A stretch of DNA of 64,000 bases from Limnoperna fortunei (taxonomy: Eukaryota > Mollusca > Bivalvia > Mytilida > Modiolidae), in contig OX104115.1 of NCBI GenBank assembly GCA_944474755.1, positions 33,491,080 to 33,555,079 on the forward strand, given 5' to 3'. Below are positions 23,129 to 35,616 of the stretch, piece by piece (position 1 is the first letter of the stretch; the number at the start of each line of letters is the position of its first letter). The notes beneath the pieces were generated by a model. The model was given only the letters and a program-made list of their open reading frames with translations, did no database searches and had not been told where the DNA came from. A program made the translations under genes and the position numbers.

Positions 23129-23412
23129 ACTGTGATTAATTGACTGTAATTTGGGATTTGTAGTGCTTAGGGTATCTCCTAAGTACACAAATACTGATCA
23201 ATAATATCGATAAGTAATCATGATGCAAAACCTTTAAAAATTACGTTATTATTGCATTTGTAGTTAATGGCAGAAATAAAAATACAATGATTTAATTACA
23301 TTGTAACTTCCCGTAACTACTGTTATTTAAAGGCTAAAATTAAATTAAAAAACCTGTTATCTAGAGACCAAAGAAGGAAGTCATATTTGCGTTTGTATCC
23401 TTCGGGTAACCT

Positions 23413-23631
23413 CCAGTACCGTTATGTACATTTGTGAATGTATCGACTAATTTGACTTTGGAAGGAAGCATTAAACAGATTTCAGACCAAATTAAAATTG
23501 ATAAGAATAATACCTCATCACCAATTCAAAAACATATGTCTGCAACGATGATATATTTAGACATTCAGTCTAGGGTCGGAAGATATATTGCAGCACCAAA
23601 AAGTGTAAAAAACAGAAAAAAACAATTTTAA
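23413..23631 (+). pseudogene. Tail exon of copy A' without membrane helix
   Basis: The frame reads VPLCTFVNVSTNLTLEG then IKQISDQIKIDKNNTSS, aligning with gene B's CTCTNDTLTLTLEE / IKQIVDDIKIDKKKTSA. After that the match fades (RPSS and the hydrophobic helix are absent) and a TAA follows a lysine-rich end. The acceptor AG expected just upstream reads GG (CTTCGGGTAACC). Confidence 0.7.
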
Positions 23632-23639
23632 GTAATAAT

Positions 23640-26600
23640 TATGTTAATCTTGGAGCGTTTAGGTGTAATAATAACGACAACAAAGATGTCTTTTCATGAA
23701 ACATCATTTTTTCTTAAATATATTTCTTCAGTCAGCAAAATGTATGATTGGTGTAAAATATAAAGTAAATATTTCCCCAAATTTGATTTCGATAAGTTAA
23801 ACCTAAACAATAAAATAAAAAAATTCCTATCAGTTGATTTATGTTATTTTGCAGCTCACAATCCGCTCAAACCAAGAATATATTTTTATGATGTGTGTCA
23901 TGATAAACTAAATACTTATTCTATTGGAAAGAGAAACCGAAAAATTGGATGAGAGTAAAAAACTAGACAAGAACATTGCATTTGCAAAGGTAACGACAAC
24001 AACAACACGAAACAAACAAACAAACAGAAGAAAAAAATCACATACATTTTTTATAATAAGGTTAATATTTCTGCACCTTTAATGCGTCAACAGTTAATTT
24101 AAGTTGTCTAGTACCATTAGGTTTTGAAACAAAGTCACACTTCGGTCACACGACAGAACGCAAAACCCGAAAAGAACAACACAAACATAAAAATGAATAC
24201 CACAAGTCCAATACAAACGTACACCCAGGTGCTCTGCAAGAGAAAACAAGTGCCTGCTTCTTATAAGACATCCGTTAATTTCCTTATGGTCATATCTGTT
24301 AAAAAAACAGTCTTAAATAGGAAAATATACCTCTGACTCAGGAAAATTCCTGCATTTGGGACATTGGTTTTTTTTTATAACGATCAATCAAGTAGTGTTG
24401 ACGGCCATAAAGAGGACTGAGGATCGACATTCCCTTGTTTGAATAGCTTACGGGTAAACAGCAGCGTATTATCTAGAAAATCTTAATATCAAGTTCTATC
24501 ATAGAGTTTTCAAATGTAATCACCATACTTGGCAGCTGATAGAACATTGCTATTAATTAACGGAATGTTGATGAAGTTAAGGTCAGAACGCTGTAGAGCT
24601 CGTTTGTAATTTTTCCATGCGAGTCCATTATTAAAAGAAGAATTATGCAAGAGACCGACTTAAGTAAACGGTATTGTCCTCAACTTCAAGCTACTTAAGA
24701 TAGATAATCTTATGTAGATGCCTAAAGTTGGTGTATTCAGTGATAAGTCAGCTAGATCTTTGGAATGGAGATTTATCACTCTCCTAGAATAACATACATC
24801 ACAGTTATTTTGAAAGCGTGTTAGTTGTTAAAATAATATTTTTTATTATGCGTATAAGGTTAAAGAGGAGATTCTTTGTAAAGGGAATGCATTTTGGTCA
24901 GTAGTATAGATTACAGTTTAATGCGATGTGATAAAACAGTGATTGAAACATGATACACAGTAGTTTTATTTATATAGCTATAATTGCATTTTGCGGAATA
25001 GAAAACCACATCTATTAAAATTTAAGTATTAACAGTGCGACATTTACCTTGTATAGGCATCCAGATCTCGGTGAGGATATCTTTAGAATAACCATGCAAT
25101 CTTGTAATTGAAGGTAGCTCCAGATTAATGTATTTATTAGTGTTTATAATATAATCTTAAGCTGGAGATTATATGATATTCTGTCCATGAAAGAGAAGCT
25201 CAGAGGCATCAATTTGGAAATATATTATTAGTCTGTATATTTCTCTGGTCCAAATGATAACAGATAACATTTTTAGATTAAATGTACACTTAAAGACTTG
25301 ACTGTTGTTTTTATTTTTTTCTTCAAAAAAAAAACAAGGATGCGAAGGGTTAAAAATGTTTTTATTTGGGTTTTCTGCCCAGATCTGCAGGTTGAATCCT
25401 ATGTAACAGGACAATGGATTTTGAAGGAGTGTAGACGATTAAGTCCATGGCTTATGAATGTTAAATTTGAGATTCACATTATGATTTGCGACACTTGATA
25501 AACAGCATTTCAAATGGTATCCAAGTGTAATTATCAATCTACTATTAATCTCCAATTTTTCTACACTTTGTGGCAAGTTAGGATCTGACTTCGAGCAATA
25601 ACCCTGATTGAAAAGAATTCACAATATTGGGGTTCTCACCGGGTGGACCTGCTTACTCTCCAAATAAAAATTGTAGGCAATTGTAACTAACTAATTGCAT
25701 TATCCAAATATAAAACATTCAAATAAAACAACCAAGATGCACATTTGATATGTTACATTAAAGCTTGTTGCTGCAGTCAGTAAGGCTAGAATTATTTGCA
25801 TATGTTATAAATTTTCCCTGACTTTGCGCTTAATGTCCCACCTATTTGGCCTTTTGAAACCCTAAGTAGGTGATGCATAACAATACTGGGCATATCGTCC
25901 CATATATATGCGCTTGATATGTAGTCTTGTCCGAAAAGTCTTACGCTGGAAAAGTACTTTTATGCGTTGTATTACTACATTTCTAAATCAAATAAAATGA
26001 AAGATTAACTTGTGTAATGTCAATAACTTCTAAATAGGACTATAACAAACATAATTATAATCCAAGATCATGCCAAATTTAGTTTATTTGTTAAAGATAG
26101 TTGATTCCTAAAAATACCTGCTGCACATGCTTATACAGGTTGTGATGCACAACATTAATCAATCGTTCTTAAACATTGCTGGTAAACGTATACTTATATA
26201 TTTCTTAAGGTCGGGGTCTTGAATGTTTAGTACAGTCCGCCTATGAATATTAGACAAACAGGGCAGCACAAATTTAATATTTTGTTGAACCTGTCTGAAA
26301 TTACTTCTATATAATTTTTGGATTCTCTTCGTACTTGTCATACATGTAACACAAACTACATACAGGTACAATATCAAACTGGGTATAAAGTGTAACATTA
26401 GGACACAAACTGTTGTCATGCTTTCAGTCGTAACGTTAACCGTTGCAAGCTGTAAACCTCAAAGTTGTGGAATCTTGATCAATGTTCTAATAAGCAATTT
26501 TTAAGTAGCTAAAAGCACAGCAGCTGTTCCCTTTCTTGAATAGATACAACTGATGGAAGTTTGTTTTCAGTTATACCTACCGAATCACTATTGTACGATT

Positions 26601-26770
26601 AAAAGAATGCAGTATTTCATCATAAGTTTTGAACAATAAACAAAAGAAGACTATTGATTTATACATTCCATTTCTGTTACCATCCCGGCACCCTGATATG
26701 AAAATTTGTATATAAACCGTGCAACAAACGTGATAATAACGATCTTTGTATTCACCCTTTGATGTATTCA
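23640..26770. other. Spacer between copy A' and gene B
   Basis: AT-rich with no convincing exon. The part at about 24215-24420 is a diverged duplicate of about 41455-41640, downstream of gene B. Matching blocks include 'CAGGTGCT.TG...GAGAAA.CA.TG.CT' and 'ATGGTCATATCTG' against 'TTGTCATGTCTG'. This supports a tandem origin of the units. Confidence 0.5.
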
Positions 26771-26774
26771 TGTA

Positions 26775-27159
26775 TTCATCAATATCGACTTACGATGCTG
26801 CGATATTTATAAGCCATTTTCTCTGTGTTTAAAAAGCATATCAATAGGTACGTGTTACGCAATTACTAAAAAGCTAAATTTGCTTCAATCTAACTCAAAT
26901 AAATTTTCACTTTTAGAAATTTAATTTATGAGGACATGAGTACAAATTTATGCATTTGCTATTCTCTACCAGACACATGTAAATAGGAATCAGTAATACA
27001 GTCCGCCTACCTCATTAGTTATGTATTGACAGTATTTGCTCTGACTGCATGTAGTGCATTAATTTAACATTTGAAATTAAAACAAGATTTACCATTGCCA
27101 GGAGAAGTAGTATAAAATTGTCGCCAAAACGCAACTCTTGTTTAAGGCTCACTTAAACG
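26775..27159 (+). promoter_or_regulatory. Promoter region of gene B
   Basis: TATAAA lies at 27111-27116, 44 bp before the ATG, so a start near 27140 with a very short leader is plausible. The upstream 330 bp is conserved in order with 20120-20591, including CAGTCCGCCTA and TATTTGCTCTGACTGCATG, which marks candidate shared regulatory elements. The transcription start is inferred. Confidence 0.55.
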
Positions 27160-27334
27160 ATGTCCAATATCAGTAAGTAAATAATATAGAATTATTGAAA
27201 TTGTATCATCGCATGTTTTATGTTTATCACTTTTACATGTGTGATTGATTATAGTTTATTTATTAAAATATTGCTATTTTCAACATTAAAAAGTAACGTA
27301 CAATTTTTTACTAAAATGATGTTTACAAGAGTGC

Positions 27335-27391
<57 letters not shown>

Positions 27392-30300
27392 ATAGCCCTT
27401 CGTGAAGACTTGAAATTACAACTGTGTACAATATTATTGCAATAATTATGAACTCTATCAACATCTTTATCTCGCATGTATGATCTTTAACAACATCGCG
27501 ACTTTTGTTAAACATATATACTAATAAACAAAAACGTCTCCTGATATAATATTTTTAAAAGTGAGACATCAACTTGCCTGACTAATTCAGCGTGAAATAT
27601 TTTCGTTTGTTTTCAATATTTAAAAAGAATGGAAAAACCTAAGTACCACTGTTATTAAGCCAACAGACATCGCATGGTTTTAGGCAGTAGAATGAATGTA
27701 AGCTAAGTTTCATGTAGCTTAATTTAGATCATATTTTTGCGCTTATTGTACGATTGCCTACTTAAACTGCTTAATGTTTTATATAATGTCAACACATTCT
27801 ATGCTTATTGATATTGGGAAAATCCTGGCCACATGATTGACAGATCTTGTGGGGGTGTAGTCTGTTTGATCGTTTTTTACTGTGCTTTACTAAATAAATT
27901 GTTTATTTTTCAGGAAAGACAAGTTCTTTGCTTTTGGTACTGATGTTCTACCAAGGTAGGATGATTAAATGTGGGTTAAAAACTTTGGCTTGAAATAGTT
28001 TAAAAATCTAGAGGCAAGATCTGAACTACGTCTTTGTTTCCGATATATATGACACAGTTGAAAAATAAGTGTATACAATTTTTTGCTGATTATTTAAATT
28101 AAAAGTATATAAGAGCAAACAACCGAACTGATTGATTGATTTCTAATGTAAATGTAGCAATATGTCATATACAGTAAAACCTGTATAAACCGGCTACCTA
28201 TGGGACCGAACAATATGGCCGGTTTGGACAGTGGGCCGGTTTGTTCGGATTTGGAAAATCACTGGAAGTGAAGATGAAAAAGGGGGGTTTAAAAGACTGC
28301 GGACACCTTTTATGCACACTCGTTTTATATGCAACGGAATACATGAAAGAAATGTGATAAAATGTATTATTTTAAATAAAAGTTATAATACACACTGATA
28401 TTTTATTGCTATATAGGAGACTAATAATTACTCAATAGTTTACCGCAAAATACATGTCAGGGGTTCCTTGTCTTTTCCCCATTTTTCTTCGCACGATAGT
28501 GTCCTCTGTTAGTGATTGCGTAAGCAAAAAATACTACAGGTAACGATAATTTTTACTGCTTGCAGTTTATCATGTCTGCTATGTGTCGTAGCATATCCCC
28601 AGACTTAATTCTTTACGAGATCGTTGGCGACGGCATGTTACATCATCGTCAAATTTTCGCTCTCCATTTTTACTTTTGAAATTATTGGTTTTGAAAACGA
28701 TTCGCATGTATCTAAAACATCGGTTCATTAATAGAATTCACTTTTGAAAATAATGCAAATTAGGAAAATTAAATTAATGGGTTTGAAAACAATTCACCTT
28801 TGTTGTACGCTTTGGTTCATTAATTAAATACGCCCTCATGGAGACCTCACAAGTCATGTAAATTACCTTGTTTGGATAGCTATCAATTTATTCAATAAAT
28901 ACATCTGGTCATGTAAATTATTCGGTTTAAACAGGGAAATTTTAATTGCGAAATGTGTATTGGGACTGGACATAAGGGTCGTAATTCGGAATACACGAAG
29001 TCCGGTTTATACAGGTTAAATTACGAAGGATTATCAGGGGAAAAAATGGGACCTAAATTTTCGACCGGAATCGACAGGGAACCGGTTTATTCAGGGGCCG
29101 GTTTTAAAAGGTTTGTAATAGAAGAACTTGAACAGTGATTTAAGCGACAGTTACTTTAAAGTATTTGTAAAGGTTTACTGCAAAAAACAGCATAGTTTAT
29201 TTTGTAACATCGAGCTGCACAGACCCGCGTAAAGAGAAATTTTAGGAACTTACTACTAAAAGAACTCAACTAAAATATATAGCTTCTTAGACCGATTTTT
29301 TTCGTTCAGCTTTACCAGCGAATTAAAATGTAAATTTTAGTCCTGTTGCATTATTTCACCATTAACTACAAAGTTCATATAGACAATTTTAACTATTTGG
29401 ACATCAGATATAATTTAACTTCTAGTATGCAATTTTCGAATTTTTATACAATTCTGATAGTACAAAAGACGAAAACACCTGAAAAGAAATTTTAATAAAG
29501 AAATTTATTATTGAGATATCGGATATATAAATTGTATATTACACATTACATATGTGCCATAATATTAAAGACATGAAACTTAATTATTATATATTTACTT
29601 TGAAAATGTAAGATATTATGGTTTTGTGCTCTTTTAGCAGTCAGTATAAAACGTAAAAAGGTTAATTTGTTATAAATTAGCATACAAAAAATCATAAAAA
29701 TCAAAATATATATTGTTGTTTTAAAGTTATTATCTTTGTACAATTCTTAGATGAATTAGTACTTAATATTTTATGACTAAATATTCATAAATTATTTTCT
29801 TTCTAAATACTTTTCTGATGCAAGGGTTTTATGCACGACAAAACATAATTTGTATTCACCCACTGATCGGCATTCTTGTTCTAAACTGTCCTTAGGAAAA
29901 TTGCAAAACCTCTTTTTTGTTTGAGATTTTTTGCAAATTTAAGAGGTCATATGACATTACAACTTTAAAGTTTAAGTTTTAAGTTTAAGAAGTCGGTTAA
30001 TAATATCGTTCGAAGCTTTCTTTTTTGTAGGATCGCTTGTTAAGTCAACACCAGACATAACTGTGTATAAACACAAGTCTACTTGGAATGAAGCTAATAT
30101 GTTCTGCAAAAGTTTGAACCAATCTCTTATCCACACTGACAATCCTGTTGATAACGTAGGGTTTGGAATTTTAATATCGCCTCTGTAAGTATCGGGATTA
30201 TTCTAAATTCTAAACTATGCTTTACATTTTATGTGAAAATAAATAAATAATTTATTTTTTAAAAGTTTAAAAGATAATGCACAGACTATATATTAATAAA

Positions 30301-33300
30301 TAGATTAATAAATTAAATTTAACGTTAATTTGTTGAACGTCGGTTCTTTCATATTTTGTAACATCACAATGTTTATTTATTTATAGCGTTTCAGAATTTT
30401 GGATTGGATTGCATTCGCCAGACCATATGTATTTGGACCTTCGAAACTGGACAACTGGCTGTTCATCCTCAGTTTATAAGAACTTGACCATATCTGGATA
30501 TACCGAGCAATGTCCTTATGCTTACATACATTCAGACGTGATGAAATGTAATTTAACAATGTGCAATATGGAAATAAACTATTTCATCTGCGAGCACAAT
30601 TCGAGTAAGACAAGTTTTTGTCTGTAATTTTACTTATTGCATATTATAATTTCATTAATCCACATAAACAAGTTTTGTGCTTAGAAGGTAAAGTATTCTG
30701 TTGAATCGCAGTAGCAAATTAAATTAGAAATACCGATGAGTAATCGAAGAAACTGGATAGAAGTGCAAAACTATAAAGAAACGATTAACATAAAAATCAC
30801 AAACACAACAAACAAATAAGCAATATGACAACGCATAACAAATATGAAACACTTAACTCTTAACAGATTTTAACTTAATATTAGCTTCTGCTAGTGACGA
30901 TCGTCTTGTTACGCATGGCCAAAATCGATGCGAGATCACGATAGCATATATATAACTACATTAATGGCTGATGCAGGAATATTCCTTCAAACAAATATGA
31001 ACTATCTTTTGAAAAAAAAATGAAATTATCTCGCTTGTCGTATAATTTAGAGTTTAACAAGCATTCGCGTCGGTTTCAAGATCTAAACATTGAGAAGTCC
31101 TTAAACTGCTTGTTCGGTATTTCGCGGAGTATTTTACAAATGCGATTTAAAACGTCACCACAAAGTTAATTGTTCATCTCGTCCATTTTGTACGCTTTGA
31201 TATACCAAAGGTTTGACAATATAACAACAATATATGTAAATTAACATATTATAATGATGATATTTTCTGTATCTTAGATATTGCCCTAATAAGAGTGCAA
31301 TTTAATACATCAGGATGAAAATTTCTTTTTGATAAATCTGATGCATTTGTGATTTTTTTCTAAAAAGAGGAGAGGTCACCAGTCATCTATAAGTGCACAA
31401 TAACGCTATGAAAATTATTACTTTTAATATTATTCTTACATAGATTATTAGAAATCGCTAGTGCGAGATTGCTTCTTTTTCATAACAGTAATATTTTTGA
31501 TAACTGTATGATGATGCATATAAGTAAAATGTATATCTTTTTAAACATCTATAACGTCAAAATTTAGCTAATAATTACTTTAACATTTGAAAAATGAAAA
31601 TTACTTTACTTTTACCATTTTCTAATTTCAGTCGATGGTTAAAACTGAAAACTTTTCCGGTTCTAGATCCACAGTTTGTGGATCAGACATGCTCTTTCAT
31701 CGAGTGTTATCATCCTGAAAAGCCTGCTACCGGCCAAACCGCATGACTTTTGTGATTATCACGATCTATGCACAATACAAGCCTTTTTGAGAACGATAAA
31801 GCTTATTGTAACCGCTACAAATTTATAATGTAGCAGTTAAAAATTTTACCGTTCAATCCTTTTTGAATTATTGTTATTTTGTTGTAATTTATTATCCACC
31901 CAAATTTAGCTGAAGTATTATTCGCTAGACATTAGGCAGTCAAACATATTACGTTGATAAACACACTTTTAAGTAGTTTGCTATTATTATCTGATAGTGT
32001 TTTTAGTTGTTCTGCTAAATATAAGTTCTGGAAACACAGGGAGCACTTGCTACTACCAAGCATATCCTGATGTACATGGTGATACAACGAATAGTACACA
32101 ACACGATGCAAACAATTTTATTGAATGTGAGACATTGTGCAACAATCCAACAAACAGCACATTCTGTTGGGGATTTGAGTTCGAAACGTCTACCAAACAT
32201 TGCAGAACCTACGATAAACTGAATGATCCATATCACATCGACTTTTACATCGGTTTAGGGCGCCATTCCAACTCACAGTCTGCTCACGACCAAAACGCGT
32301 TACATATTCGTAGATGCGGGAAGGGTAAGTAGGTTTCTATACATGTACTTTAAGTATAGTTTCCACAGAAATAACGTTTGCGGTATTGAAGTGTAGTGTT
32401 CCATAGACTTCTTTTGAACGATAACCTATTTTAGAATTATCTGATTTTTAGTTTATTAAATGAAAGGTATCAAATGTATAATGAGCACAAAAAACCAACA
32501 TGATGTTAAACAACATCATACAATAATTATTTCTACTAGAAATTAAGAATTGATTACATGGTTAAATTGGTACACTTCGAGATCACAAAGGAAGCAAAAC
32601 GTAACATAATAGGACTTTCATGGCAAAAATCTGGTACAAAAATATATTGGAATGTTTATCATAGTATTAGAATTTCAATAGACTTGAAATTGAAAATTAA
32701 ACTATTAGATCCAAACGATGTCTGTATAATGCAAGTGTTAATATGAAAAAAACCATTTTCCTTACAGTGGATGAAAAGACCGTAGTCGTGAGGAGCTCAG
32801 AAACAATATTACATACCACTCCAGAACCAACAAACTCTACAACAATACACACAACATTAGAATCGACAGAAACTACAGAATTACAGACAACAACAGAATC
32901 AACAGAAACTACAGCATTACAGACAACAACTGAATCAACAGAAACTACAGCATTACAGACAACAACTGAATCAACAGAAACTACAGCATTACAGACAACA
33001 CAGGAATCAACAGAAACTACAGCATTACAAACAACAACTGAATCAACAGAAACTACAGCATTAAAGACAACAACTGAATCAACAGAAACTACAGCATTAC
33101 AGACAACAACTGAATCAACAGAAACTACAGCATTACAGACAACAACAGAATCAACAGAAACTACAGCATTACAGACAACAACTGAATCAACAGAAACTAC
33201 AGCATTACAGACAACAACTGAATCAACAGAAACTACAGCATTACAGACAACAACACAATCAACAGAAACTACAGCATTACAGACAACAACACAATCAACA

Positions 33301-35396
33301 GAAACTACAGCATTAGAGACAACAACTGAATCAACAGAAACTACAGCATTACAGACAACAACACAATCAACAGAAACTACAGCATTACAGACAACAACAG
33401 AATCAACAGAAACTACAGCATTACAAACAACACAAGAATCAATAGAAACTACACCAGTCATTATACAAAGAACACAAGAATCGACAGAAACTACACCTGT
33501 TACTATAAAAACAACACTAGCGTCGACAGAAACTACAACAGCCACTATACAAACATCACCAAGAACAGTAGAAGCTACAATAGTTACTTTACAAACAACA
33601 CCAGAATCAGCAGAAACTACAACAGACACTATACAAACAACACCAGAATCAACAGAAACTTCAACAGTAACTATACAAAGAACACAAGAATCATCAGAAG
33701 TTACAATAGTTACTTTACAAACAACACCAGAATCGACAGAAATTACAACAGGCACTATACAAACATCACCAAGAACAGTAGAAGCTACAATAGTTACTTT
33801 ACAAACAACACCAGAATCAGCAGAAACTTCAACAGTCACTATACAAACAACACCAGAATCAACAGAAACTACAATGATACAAAAAACAACAGAATCAACA
33901 GAAACTATAACATTACATACAACACATGAATTAACAGAAACTACGACAGTTAAATCAACACCAGAATCAACAGACACTACGACAGTACATATAACACTAG
34001 AATCATCAGAAACCACAGCAAAACACACAACACTAGAATTAACAGAAGCTACAGTATTAACGACATCACAAGAATCAGCAGCAACTACAACTATGTATAC
34101 AGCATCAGAATTAAAAGGAGCTACAGCAATACAACTTACAGCAGAAACTACCACTACAACAACAATATCAAAATCAACAAAAACAATGTTTTCAAATGGT
34201 AAGTAGGTAATGAATTAGTTTTGGGGAGAATTGCAGAAATAACGAAAAAGGTAAACTTTAAACTTAACGTCTCGATTTTCAGGTTTTAGTGGATTATCAG
34301 GTTTATCCAAATGGAGATTTAACTAAATTTCCTTTTTTAACTATCAAGATTGGAGAAATACGAGAATCCAAGAGTACTAATGCAAAATTATGTTTTTATA
34401 ATTTTAAAAGGAAGTAAATTTGCGACATAAAGTAAAAATTCTTCAACACCTTTTTTAAATTTTGTTTACATCATGAGTTCTTATCATGGCGTTATTATTT
34501 TAAACCAACTGCTGAGAACCGCATTTTAACCGCATTTTTACTGTTTCCAAACCGGTCAAGCGGTTTGAATATAACGCAAACAATAGAGAAAGTATATTAT
34601 TTTAATATATAAATATAAACTTGTTCAATTCTTGAAGATCTCTGTAACCCGTAACTTGCGTAGATTAAAACAAAAGTAGGTTTGAGGTAAACTTCGCAAA
34701 AAAATAAAAATTGTAAATGTTTTTCTTCCAATAAAAAGAAACACGTTTGCTGTTAAATGATTTATGTTATTTTTAACGGTAAAGTCATTTAGTGAATGTT
34801 CTGTGAAATGATGCATGGTCATACGACATTGTCAGTTATTTAACCTTCACACAGCGAAGGCAGAAAATCAAATCGTCTTTCAAAATGGACTATTTATCAT
34901 TCTGTACTGGATAATGTTCCTTATTACGTCACAAGGTTCACATCTCACGGTAAATACTGTCCTTTTAATGCCTATCATAAAGGCATCATTTATATTTGTA
35001 AGCTTCTTCAATCTTGTTGTTTGTGTATAAACTTACTGTTATTAAAAATATAAAAAAAAATATAATAAAATTAAGAGAAATATCTTATTATTATTAGCTA
35101 ACCTTCCTTACTGTGTGTGCACATGTACTAACGATACATTAACCTTAACTTTGGAGGAACGCATTAAACAAATTGTGGATGACATCAAAATCGATAAAAA
35201 GAAAACATCTGCATCAGTTCGTAGGTTAACGTCTGCAAAAGATTATCGACCGTCTTCTGCTCGTATGGGATATTTTGGACTAAGTGTAATAATAACTATT
35301 TTTGGACTTGTAATATTTGTGGACATTTATTCAATAATTCAGAGATGTGGTAAAAAGAAGTCTAAAGCAAAAATAGATCATAATAAGACAGCCTAA
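27160..35396 (+). CDS. Gene B: signal peptide - C-type-lectin-like - PAN-like - mucin stalk - TM protein (7 exons)
   Basis: Proposed exons: 27160-27172, 27914-27955, 30031-30184, 30387-30604, 32007-32324, 32768-34198 and 35098-35396. All introns are GT-AG, domain-boundary introns are phase 1 and the intra-lectin intron is phase 2. The total is 2475 bases, an exact 824 codons plus TAA. The product starts MSNIRKTSSLLLVLMFYQ (split signal peptide). It carries a lectin-like domain, a cysteine-rich PAN/apple-like domain, about 475 Thr/Ser-rich residues, a Cys-rich juxtamembrane module, one membrane helix and a lysine-rich cytoplasmic tail without a clear signalling motif. It should sit at the cell surface with the lectin end outward on a glycosylated stalk. 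A role in binding microbes or mucus is inference; I do not recognise a named gene. Confidence 0.82.
27337..27394. repeat. (AAAT)n microsatellite
   Basis: About 14 perfect TAAA units lie in intron 1 of gene B. Confidence 0.97.
27914..27955 (+). CDS. Gene B exon 2, signal-peptide core
   Basis: An acceptor TTTTTCAG precedes 42 bases encoding KTSSLLLVLMFYQ, and the donor is CCAAG|GTAGGA. Phase is 1 on both sides, so it joins exon 1 (MSNI) to the lectin exon in frame. Gene C has an equivalent exon at 44597-44632. Confidence 0.72.
28170..29117. mobile_element. pogo-like non-autonomous element in intron 2 of gene B
   Basis: The left end TACAGTAAAACCTGTATAAACCGG and the right end CCGGTTTTAAAAGGTTTGTA are inverted repeats with several changes. 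Inner copies of the same words (GGCCGGTTTG at about 28217 and 28232, CCGGTTTATACAGGTT at about 29001) form a compound terminal structure. TA flanks both ends, as for Tc1/mariner/pogo elements. No transposase frame was found inside. Confidence 0.65.
30031..30604 (+). CDS. Gene B exons 3-4: C-type-lectin-like domain
   Basis: The first exon (30031-30184) has STWNEANMFCKSLNQSLIHTD, the usual helix-1 W-x-E-A...C pattern. The second (30387-30604) has EFWIGLHSPD, equivalent to the WIGL core, then NWTTGC, QCPYAY, MKCNLTMC and YFICE closing the domain. Six or more cysteines allow the fold's disulfides. EPN, QPD and WND calcium/sugar motifs are not present, so classical calcium-dependent sugar binding is unlikely. 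The intron splits the domain in phase 2, as in gene C. Confidence 0.83.
32007..32324 (+). CDS. Gene B exon 5: PAN/apple-like cysteine domain
   Basis: The acceptor TTTTTAG and donor GGGAAG|GTAAGT-type site are both phase 1. The frame has CYYQAYPDV, FIECETLCN, FCWGFEFETSTKHCRTYD and a final IRRCGKG. The pattern C..C then CWGF.F......C..Y is that of PAN/apple domains, which mediate protein or carbohydrate contacts. Two N-glycosylation sites (NSTQ, NSTF) are visible. Gene C's equivalent exon has CWGFLYCVSTQNCQLYD. Confidence 0.7.
32768..34198 (+). CDS. Gene B exon 6: mucin-type stalk
   Basis: One exon of 1431 bases with acceptor TTCCTTACAG and donor AAATG|GTAAGT. It encodes about fifteen 12-residue units of the type ESTETTALQTTT (36-bp repeats, about 32860-33430). 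More variable units with ESAETTTVTIQTTP and RTVEATIVTLQT follow. Thr/Ser density predicts dense O-glycosylation and an extended rod. The 485-residue open frame on the opposite strand is a by-product of the repeat. Confidence 0.88.
35098..35396 (+). CDS. Gene B exon 7: juxtamembrane module, TM helix and cytoplasmic tail
   Basis: After a TTATTATTAG acceptor in phase 1 the frame reads NLPYCVCTCTND, then LTLEERIKQIVDDIKIDK, KKTSASVRRLTSA, DYRPSSARMGYFG. A hydrophobic helix follows (GLSVIITIFGLVIFVDIY), then a basic tail ending KIDHNKTA and TAA. Cys-x-Cys-x-Cys and RPSS are shared with gene C and partly with copy A'. I recall similar tails on other bivalve membrane proteins but cannot name the family. 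Confidence 0.82.
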
Positions 35397-35610
35397 AGGA
35401 ATGAATTTTACAGAAAATAGAAAAACATTCATACGATTTCGAAATGTGAATATTACAACATAAGCTGACAAGTATAGAAATATCTTGTGCAAAGGAATAC
35501 TTAGCATCTTTTTCAGGTTATTTTGTCAGCTTAAAGAATGGCATGTCGGCGAGTCATGATGAGGTAAACTTTTTGATTGTAACAGTTTAATATAATTTTT
35601 ATAATCATCC

Positions 35611-35616
35611 AATAAA
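35611..35616 (+). promoter_or_regulatory. Candidate polyadenylation signal of gene B
   Basis: AATAAA lies 215 bp after the stop codon. No closer AATAAA was noticed. Confidence 0.4.

Larger units (their letters stand above)
20592..23631 (+). pseudogene. Copy A': decayed array gene split by a Tc1 transposon
   Basis: The first exon ATGCCCAATACCA (20592-20604) matches gene B's ATGTCCAATATCA, but the donor GTAAGT has become GGAAGA. The tail exon survives at about 23413-23631. Between them is a Tc1-like element (21338-23128), and no lectin, PAN or mucin exon is visible. Loss of TATA box, donor, acceptor and membrane helix together indicates a dead copy. What links the two ends is order and spacing, so their belonging to one gene is inference. 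Confidence 0.65.

Noticed and set aside
24124..24336. Another array-gene tail exon
   Set aside because: A short Thr/Lys-rich frame looks slightly similar, but there are no Cys-x-Cys, RPSS or splice-site features. The block matches non-coding DNA at 41.4 kb instead.
32697..34154. 485-residue minus-strand frame opposite the gene B mucin exon
   Set aside because: Shadow of the 36-bp repeat. The + strand frame has matching acceptor, donor and phase.
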